Below are positions 27,720-33,002 of a DNA stretch of 33,002 nucleotides, piece by piece (within the stretch, counting starts at the first letter, position 1; each line of letters begins with the position of its first letter). Made by a program: the position numbers and the translations under genes. The notes beneath the pieces were generated by a model. That model was given only the letters and a program-made list of their open reading frames with translations. It searched no databases and was not told where the DNA came from. The DNA comes from an uncultured Saccharofermentans sp. (GTDB taxonomy: Bacteria; Bacillota; Clostridia; Saccharofermentanales; Saccharofermentanaceae): positions 1-33,002 of the forward strand of contig CAJOJI010000042.1 in the NCBI GenBank assembly GCA_905234715.1, in the 5' to 3' direction.

Positions 27720-29630
27720 ATGATTGAATTCCATGTTAAACCCGATCTGCTCTATGTAATTCCCGCCAAGAACCATTCTGCTCAGGACATCAGGAACGTT
27801 TTAAGCGCTCATCCCGAGATCAGATTCGTTTCCCTGGCTGCAGTTGACCTCATGGGCAACGATACAGACGAGAAGATCCCCATCGCAGATTTCATTGACA
27901 ACATCGAGAATTATCTGAACGGCAAGGCAGTTCAGACAGACGGTTCTTCCGTTGTACTTCCCGGTATTGCCACATTAAACGACGGTAAAGTCGACCTTAT
28001 CCCTGACAGCAAAGTCATCTGGTATGTCGACTATAACTACGAACACATCGACTATGAGAGCGGCAAGCCCATAGGAACATTGAGGATCCCCTCTTTCCTT
28101 ACACATAACGGCGAAGAAGTCTGCTCCAGATCGATCCTGCGTAACAGCACAAAGAACTTCGAGACAACGATCAAAGACCGTTTCCTTAAAGATTCAGCTT
28201 TGTGCTCAGAATACGGCTTCACTCCCGACGAGCTCGACCGCATCACTTTGATCACGGCTACAGAACTTGAGTTCTGGGTAAATTCACCTGACGAGATCAT
28301 CAGCACTGAACAGCTCTCCATCTCACAGGAACTTAAGGAATCTTACTGGAAGCGCACAAAGGGTGTTGTAAGAACCGCTCTTGAGCAGGTCATCCTCATC
28401 CTTGAGAATTACGGCTTCAATCCCGAGATGGGCCATAAGGAAGTCGGCGGCGTTAAGGCTTCCCTCAATTCATCCGGTGAATTCCATTTCATCATGGAGC
28501 AGCTCGAAGTTGACTGGAAGTATTCAGATGCTCTCCAGGGCGCTGACTACGAGCTCATCGCAAGAATCATCATCAAAGAGATCTTCAGACTTCACGGTCT
28601 TGATGTCAGCTTCAATGCAAAGCCTCTTCCGGGCGTTGCAGGTTCAGGCGAGCATACACACGTAAATGCTGTTGCTTACCTTAAGAGCGGCAAGAAGATC
28701 AACCTCTTCGCACCCGAAGATACAACAGTTGATTTCCTCTCCAGATTCGGCTGGGGTTCACTCATGGGCATCATGAAGCACTACAGCAACGTGATCAACC
28801 CCTTCGTTTCTGCTACAACAGATGCATTCGAACGTCTCACTCCCGGATTCGAAGCTCCTACACACAGCGTAGCTTCGATCGGTATGGATGTTCATACACC
28901 TTCACGTAACAGATCAGTTCTTTTGGGACTTGTCAGAAGCGAAGACACAAAGTATGCGACAAGATTCGAGCTCCGTGCTCCGAACCCTCACACAAACACA
29001 TACCTCTGCCTTGCTTCTGTATATCAGGCAATGCTCGACGGTATCGCTTATGCTCTGGATTCAGGCAAGAACTCCAAGGAACTCGAAGCTGAATTCACAA
29101 AGCCTTACGGTGCAGAGAGCAACTATCTTGAAAAAGACAGACTCTACCGCTGCGAAGACGATATCTTTGAGGATATGGATTCCAATGAAAGAGACAGACT
29201 CTTCGGAACCCCTGCCGCAACGGTTTATGAGTCTATCAAGACATTGAAAGATGAGAACATCTCTTCAATCCTCTGCAGAGGAAACGTTTTCGATGACAAG
29301 CTCCTCAACTCCTACTATCAGGCTATGCTCGTCCGCTGGGAGATGGAACTCATGGAAAAGATCATCCCTGCTAACCTCTCACTTATCAGAAGCATCACAA
29401 GGTCTGATGACGGTTCAGTAAGCTACGACAACAGACTCTGGAACGACATCGAAGACCTCAAGATCCTTCTTGCCAAGGATACCGATGAACAGGCATCCAT
29501 CTTCACAAGAATCAAAGCTGCCGTTAAATCAGGTGACTGGGAAAAGACTTCCGAGTATCAGCGTGCAATGAAGAACGCAATGAACGAACTAAAGAGCAAG
29601 TATAAGACTTACTGCGATAACCAGATCTGA
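27720..29630 (+). CDS. Glutamine synthetase family protein (636 aa, long form)
   Basis: ITATELEFWV, GGVKASLNSSGEFHFIMEQ, GVAGSGEHTHVNAVAYL, FERLTPGFEAPTHSVASIGMDVHTPSRNRSVLLGLVR, ATRFELRAPNPHTNTYL. C-terminal helical extension of roughly 150-200 aa beyond the catalytic core. Confidence 0.92.
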   Translation: MIEFHVKPDLLYVIPAKNHSAQDIRNVLSAHPEIRFVSLAAVDLMGNDTDEKIPIADFIDNIENYLNGKAVQTDGSSVVLPGIATLNDGKVDLIPDSKVIWYVDYNYEHIDYESGKPIGTLRIPSFLTHNGEEVCSRSILRNSTKNFETTIKDRFLKDSALCSEYGFTPDELDRITLITATELEFWVNSPDEIISTEQLSISQELKESYWKRTKGVVRTALEQVILILENYGFNPEMGHKEVGGVKASLNSSGEFHFIMEQLEVDWKYSDALQGADYELIARIIIKEIFRLHGLDVSFNAKPLPGVAGSGEHTHVNAVAYLKSGKKINLFAPEDTTVDFLSRFGWGSLMGIMKHYSNVINPFVSATTDAFERLTPGFEAPTHSVASIGMDVHTPSRNRSVLLGLVRSEDTKYATRFELRAPNPHTNTYLCLASVYQAMLDGIAYALDSGKNSKELEAEFTKPYGAESNYLEKDRLYRCEDDIFEDMDSNERDRLFGTPAATVYESIKTLKDENISSILCRGNVFDDKLLNSYYQAMLVRWEMELMEKIIPANLSLIRSITRSDDGSVSYDNRLWNDIEDLKILLAKDTDEQASIFTRIKAAVKSGDWEKTSEYQRAMKNAMNELKSKYKTYCDNQI

Positions 29631-29653
29631 TAATAAGATAACTTATGCTGATT

Positions 29654-29683
29654 ACTGCCCTGCTTAATGCGGGGCAGTTTTTT
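29654..29683 (+). terminator. Intrinsic terminator of the glutamine synthetase gene
   Basis: ACTGCCC-tgcttaatgcg-GGGCAGT followed by TTTTT. Confidence 0.85.
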
Positions 29684-29699
29684 ATTTCCGTTCAAAGCA

Positions 29700-29732
29700 A
29701 AAGGGCCGCCTCTTCTCCAGAGACAGCCCTTT
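29700..29732 (-). terminator. Terminator-like hairpin downstream of aquaporin
   Basis: Minus strand AAAGGGCTGTCTCT-GGAGA-AGAGGCGGCCCTTT (14 bp with two wobbles), followed by TGCTTTG; U-tract poor. Confidence 0.6.
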
Positions 29733-29756
29733 CTACCCGGTCGGGTTAATAATGAA

Positions 29757-30467
29757 TCAGTAAGGTTTTTCTACTTCTTTCTTCTTGCCGCCGATGAGCT
29801 TGTAGATCAAAGCTGCGAGAGCTGCACCGACGAAAGGTCCTACGATGAATACCCACAATGAAGTGAGAGCATCACCGCCTGCGAAAATAGCAGGTCCCAA
29901 AGAACGTGCAGGGTTAACTGATGTTCCTGTAAGACCGATGCCTAAGATGTGAACCATAACGAGTGAGAAACCGATTACAACGCCGCCGAATGAACCGTGG
30001 TTGTAAGCAGGATCCGTAACTCCGAGGATAACAAGCACGAAGATGAATGTGAGAAGGATCTCTACGATAAGACCTGCAGCCCAGCTGCCGTTAACGCCTG
30101 CAAGACCGTTAGATCCCAAACCGCCGGTCATATCCGTAACCTGACCCAAGCTGAAGATGATCTTGAGGCAAGCTGCACCTGAAATAGCGCCTAAGCATTG
30201 GCAGATAATATAGAAAAGGAAATCCTTGATTCCCATTCTGCCTGAGATCAAACAACCTAAAGAAACAGCCGGATTAATGTGGCAGCCGGAAGCGTTTCCG
30301 ACACAATATGCCATACCGACAATAACAAGACCAAACGCGAAAGCAGTAAGAACATATCCGCCGCCGTTAGCAGCATCACATCCTACCAACATTGCTGTAC
30401 CGCAACCAACTAGTACTAAAGTGAAGGTACCGATAAACTCGGCAACATACTTTTTGACTGAGTCCAT
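29757..30467 (-). CDS. Aquaporin / MIP family channel (AqpZ-like)
   Basis: 236 aa; two NPA motifs (SGCHINPAVSLG; GTSVNPARSLGPA), six-TM pattern. Confidence 0.94.
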   Translation of the reverse strand: MDSVKKYVAEFIGTFTLVLVGCGTAMLVGCDAANGGGYVLTAFAFGLVIVGMAYCVGNASGCHINPAVSLGCLISGRMGIKDFLFYIICQCLGAISGAACLKIIFSLGQVTDMTGGLGSNGLAGVNGSWAAGLIVEILLTFIFVLVILGVTDPAYNHGSFGGVVIGFSLVMVHILGIGLTGTSVNPARSLGPAIFAGGDALTSLWVFIVGPFVGAALAALIYKLIGGKKKEVEKPY

Positions 30468-30516
30468 AACAACACCTGCCTTTTAATTATTTGAGCAGGT
30501 ATTGTCCTGCCCTTAA

Positions 30517-31692
30517 TCAATTATAAACATATTCCTCGCCGTTAGATTTGATTAATACTTCATTTGTGTTACCGTTTGAAGACATTTCCACATGGCCGAT
30601 AACCCTGGATTCGATATTAAACGACTTGGCGATTTCAATGATGCCTGCAGCTGCTGATTCATCAACATAGAACTCGATACGGTGACCGCAGTTGAATACC
30701 TGATAGAGCTCCTTCATCGGGATCTCACCTGATTCATAGATGGCCTGGAAAAGCGGTGGCAGTTCGAAAAGGTTGTCCTTAACGTAACGCACGCCTGTAC
30801 CGAAGTCACGGCACTTAGCCTGTCCGCCGCCTGTGCAGTGAATGATTCCGTATACGTTCTGTCTGTAAGAAGCAAGAACCTTGGAGATTACAGGAAGGAA
30901 TGTTCTTGTAGGAGCAAGGATAGCCTCACCTACTGTTATGTCTGTTCCGGGAAGCTTGTCGGAAAGAAGATACTTACCACAGTATGCCTTGTCCTCACCT
31001 AATGTATCTGAGAAAGATTCCTTGTAGTTCTCATAGTAATGCTTGTTAAGAAGCATGTGACGTGCAGCCGTAAGGCCGTTTGAAGACATACCTGAATTGT
31101 ACTTGTCTTCGTATGTAGCCTGACCGAAAGAAGCAAGACCTACGATAACATTGCCGGGCTTGATGTTAGCTGCATTGATAACATCGGATCTCTTAGCTCT
31201 TGCAACGAGTGTTGAATCAACGATGAGTGTCTTAACAAGATCTCCGACATCAGCAGTCTCACCGCCGCACATTGTAATGTTGATTCCGTTAGCAGCAAGC
31301 TTTGCGATTATCTCATCGTAACCTTCGATAACCTTTGCGATTGCCTTGCCGTCAACTCTGTGAGCGTTACGGCCGATGGTGTTTGAAAGCATAAGATTCT
31401 CGGTAACACCGCAGCAAGCGAGGTCATCTGTATTCATTACAAGTGAATCCTGGGCAAGACCCTTGAACCAGTCGTAGTTGCCTGTTTCCTTATACATGAG
31501 GTAAGCAACGGAGGATTTTGTGCCTGCACCGTCAGCATGGATTGCTGTGCAATATTCGGGATCGCCTGCAAGGTCTTCAATAAGCTTGCAGAAAGCTCCG
31601 GGGAAAACACCTTTGCTCTGATTCTTAACTGCAGCCTTAACATCATCCTTTGTGGGTGAAACGCCTCTGCTCAAGTAAGATTCTGCTGACAT
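30517..31692 (-). CDS. Phosphoribosylformylglycinamidine cyclo-ligase-like (AIR synthase, Bacteroidetes-type PurM)
   Basis: Start revised from 31776 to MSAESYLSRGVSPTKDDVKAAVKNQSKGVFPGAFC (ATG at 31692, RBS ATGGAGGATATAAACATG). Motifs HADGAGTKSSVAYL, CGGETADVGD, HCTGGGQAKC. Confidence 0.85.
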   Translation of the reverse strand: MSAESYLSRGVSPTKDDVKAAVKNQSKGVFPGAFCKLIEDLAGDPEYCTAIHADGAGTKSSVAYLMYKETGNYDWFKGLAQDSLVMNTDDLACCGVTENLMLSNTIGRNAHRVDGKAIAKVIEGYDEIIAKLAANGINITMCGGETADVGDLVKTLIVDSTLVARAKRSDVINAANIKPGNVIVGLASFGQATYEDKYNSGMSSNGLTAARHMLLNKHYYENYKESFSDTLGEDKAYCGKYLLSDKLPGTDITVGEAILAPTRTFLPVISKVLASYRQNVYGIIHCTGGGQAKCRDFGTGVRYVKDNLFELPPLFQAIYESGEIPMKELYQVFNCGHRIEFYVDESAAAGIIEIAKSFNIESRVIGHVEMSSNGNTNEVLIKSNGEEYVYN

Positions 31693-31736
31693 GTTTATAT
31701 CCTCCATTAATAAAATGCTTAATAATTTACGTTTTC

Positions 31737-32076
31737 CGTGCAGACCGGTAAGCCGGGTTCTGTATGTGACGATCATCTATCTAGACGTAATATTTCTAAT
31801 ACGTTCAAGCCGTCTCCTAAGGCTCGCGGACCACGATATGCCTTTCCACGACGTTGCTCCGGATGGGGTTTACAAGGCCGGTATGTCTCCACACCGCCGG
31901 TGAGCTCTTACCTCGCCTTTTCATCCTTACCCTTTCGGGCGGTTTTCTTTTCTGTTGCACTTTCCTTAAAGTTGCCTTCACCGGGAACTGCCCGGCACCC
32001 TGTCCTGTGGAGCCCGGACTTTCCTCATGCGCCGTACTTTCGTACTGTGGCGCCCGCGATCGTCTCGGCCTGCCCG
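31737..32076 (-). ncRNA. rnpB: RNase P RNA (probably class A)
   Basis: Minus strand contains GAGGAAAGTCCGGGCTCC (32009-32026) and the 3' signature ACAGAACCCGGCTTACCGGTCTGC (31740-31763). P1 pairs GCAGGCCG (32066-32073) with CGGUCUGC (31740-31747). Ends approximate. Confidence 0.97.
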
Positions 32077-32107
32077 AAAAACATAGTTATTTTAATAATA
32101 AAATCAC

Positions 32108-32875
32108 TTAAAGTATAGATGATACTTCGTTGTTATAATTCACAGTTATTGATATTCCGGGATACTTTTCAGAGAGCATTTGCTTAATCTTGGGCAGATA
32201 TGCCTGCTCTGTTGCAGAGTGGCCTGCAATTACTGTATTAATGCCCATCTGTTCAAGTCCTACGCAGATGTGATGCTTGATCTCACCGGATACAACGGTA
32301 TCGACACCGCTCTTGATAACTGCATCAAGTGAATCCTCATCAAAAGCTCCGCCCTGTACAAATACTTTTCTAACGGTATTTTCCGGATTGTTGATCGTAA
32401 TCACTCCGCTTGATCCGAGATCGTAAACAACCTTATGGCAGTAATCCTTAAGTTTCATATCCATGGGAAGTTCATATACAACACCGCAGAGAGCACCGGC
32501 CAGAGTCTTCGGCTCTTCAGCGCCGAGTTTGCTTGCGATCGCAAGATTGCCGAATTCATTTGTGAGATCCAGGTTGGTATGGCATGCAATTACCGAGATG
32601 CCAGACTGAATGAGCTTAACAAGTGTCTTTCCCGTAGGATCGTCCAATGTAAGAGTCTTAATGCCGCCGAAGATTATCGGGTGATGAGTTACGATGACGT
32701 TGGCACCAACCTCTTTAGCAGCATCGATAGCCTTATCTGTAAGGTCGAGTGATACAAGGATCGCCGTTACTATCTTATTTCTGTCTCCTGCGATAAGTCC
32801 CACATTATCGTAATCCAATGCGTTCTCTACAGGAAAAGCCTCGTTCAGATATTTCTCGAGCTCACTTACGTTCAT
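32108..32875 (-). CDS. Nif3-like dinuclear metal center hexameric protein
   Basis: 255 aa; LEKYLNEAFPVENALDYDNVGLIAGD, VIVTHHPIIFGGIKTL, VIACHTNLDL, VVSGEIKHHICVGLEQMGINTVIAGHSATEQAYL. Confidence 0.95.
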   Translation of the reverse strand: MNVSELEKYLNEAFPVENALDYDNVGLIAGDRNKIVTAILVSLDLTDKAIDAAKEVGANVIVTHHPIIFGGIKTLTLDDPTGKTLVKLIQSGISVIACHTNLDLTNEFGNLAIASKLGAEEPKTLAGALCGVVYELPMDMKLKDYCHKVVYDLGSSGVITINNPENTVRKVFVQGGAFDEDSLDAVIKSGVDTVVSGEIKHHICVGLEQMGINTVIAGHSATEQAYLPKIKQMLSEKYPGISITVNYNNEVSSIL

Positions 32876-33002
32876 TTTGCTTTCTCTCCTCCAATGCCGA
32901 CTTAACAGTCGGATTACTCCTTTTCCTTATCTCGAAGATCTTATTAAGATGATCGAAATAGAGGGAAACTTCCTTATACCCTTTATCAAACTTATCGATA
33001 AG
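32862..33002 (-). CDS. C-terminal fragment, possibly tRNA (adenine-N1)-methyltransferase TrmK (runs off the right edge)
   Basis: Only open minus frame: LIDKFDKGYKEVSLYFDHLNKIFEIRKRSNPTVKSALEERKQNERK*, stop at 32862-32864, overlapping the nif3 start. TrmK assignment rests on the common trmK-nif3 adjacency in Firmicutes. Confidence 0.45.
   Translation of the reverse strand, partial: LIDKFDKGYKEVSLYFDHLNKIFEIRKRSNPTVKSALEERKQNERK

Noticed and set aside
29654-29732. Possible small RNA or riboswitch between glutamine synthetase and aquaporin
   Set aside because: Both hairpins are explained as converging transcription terminators of the two flanking genes.
31691-32118. Plus-strand ORFs (31691..31903, 31738..32118, 31854..32111) and the 5' extension of ORF 30517..31776
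   Set aside because: They lie over the RNase P RNA gene; the PurM-like protein starts at the internal Met at 31692 with a good RBS.
1-33002. CRISPR arrays, transposons, phage genes, toxin-antitoxin or restriction systems
   Set aside because: No repeat-spacer pattern, transposase, integrase, phage structural or methylase/nuclease defence motif found in any ORF I read.

Overview
Window from a probably anaerobic Clostridia-type (Bacillota) chromosome, gene-dense and almost entirely minus-strand. Only hisJ and a glutamine synthetase are on the plus strand. Reading in minus-strand transcription order, I see these blocks: (a) a truncated methyltransferase-like C-terminus, a Nif3-like protein, RNase P RNA and a Bacteroidetes-type PurM; (b) aquaporin; (c) glutamine synthetase (+) divergent from an orphan membrane protein; (d) malic enzyme; (e) a tight run of Lrp regulator, aminotransferase, prfB, acyltransferase-3 and a dual-sensor class III adenylyl cyclase; (f) a long run of apeB (M18), cardiolipin synthase, amidohydrolase, two ABC exporter half-transporters, murD, leuA and uppP; (g) an orphan basic-tailed protein, a 1481-aa double-activase/DUF2229 metalloprotein and polA (cut by the window edge). 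The most unusual items are: the fused double-activase protein translationally coupled to polA; the class III cyclase with a complete predicted active site and two external sensor modules; a 9-bp direct repeat at 10-bp period just downstream of an extended -10 promoter; and three conserved genes (uppP, murD, apeB) each broken by what looks like a short internal deletion, which I think most likely reflects assembly or consensus damage. I found no CRISPR array, prophage, transposon, tRNA or recognisable defence system. Most of the window is housekeeping.
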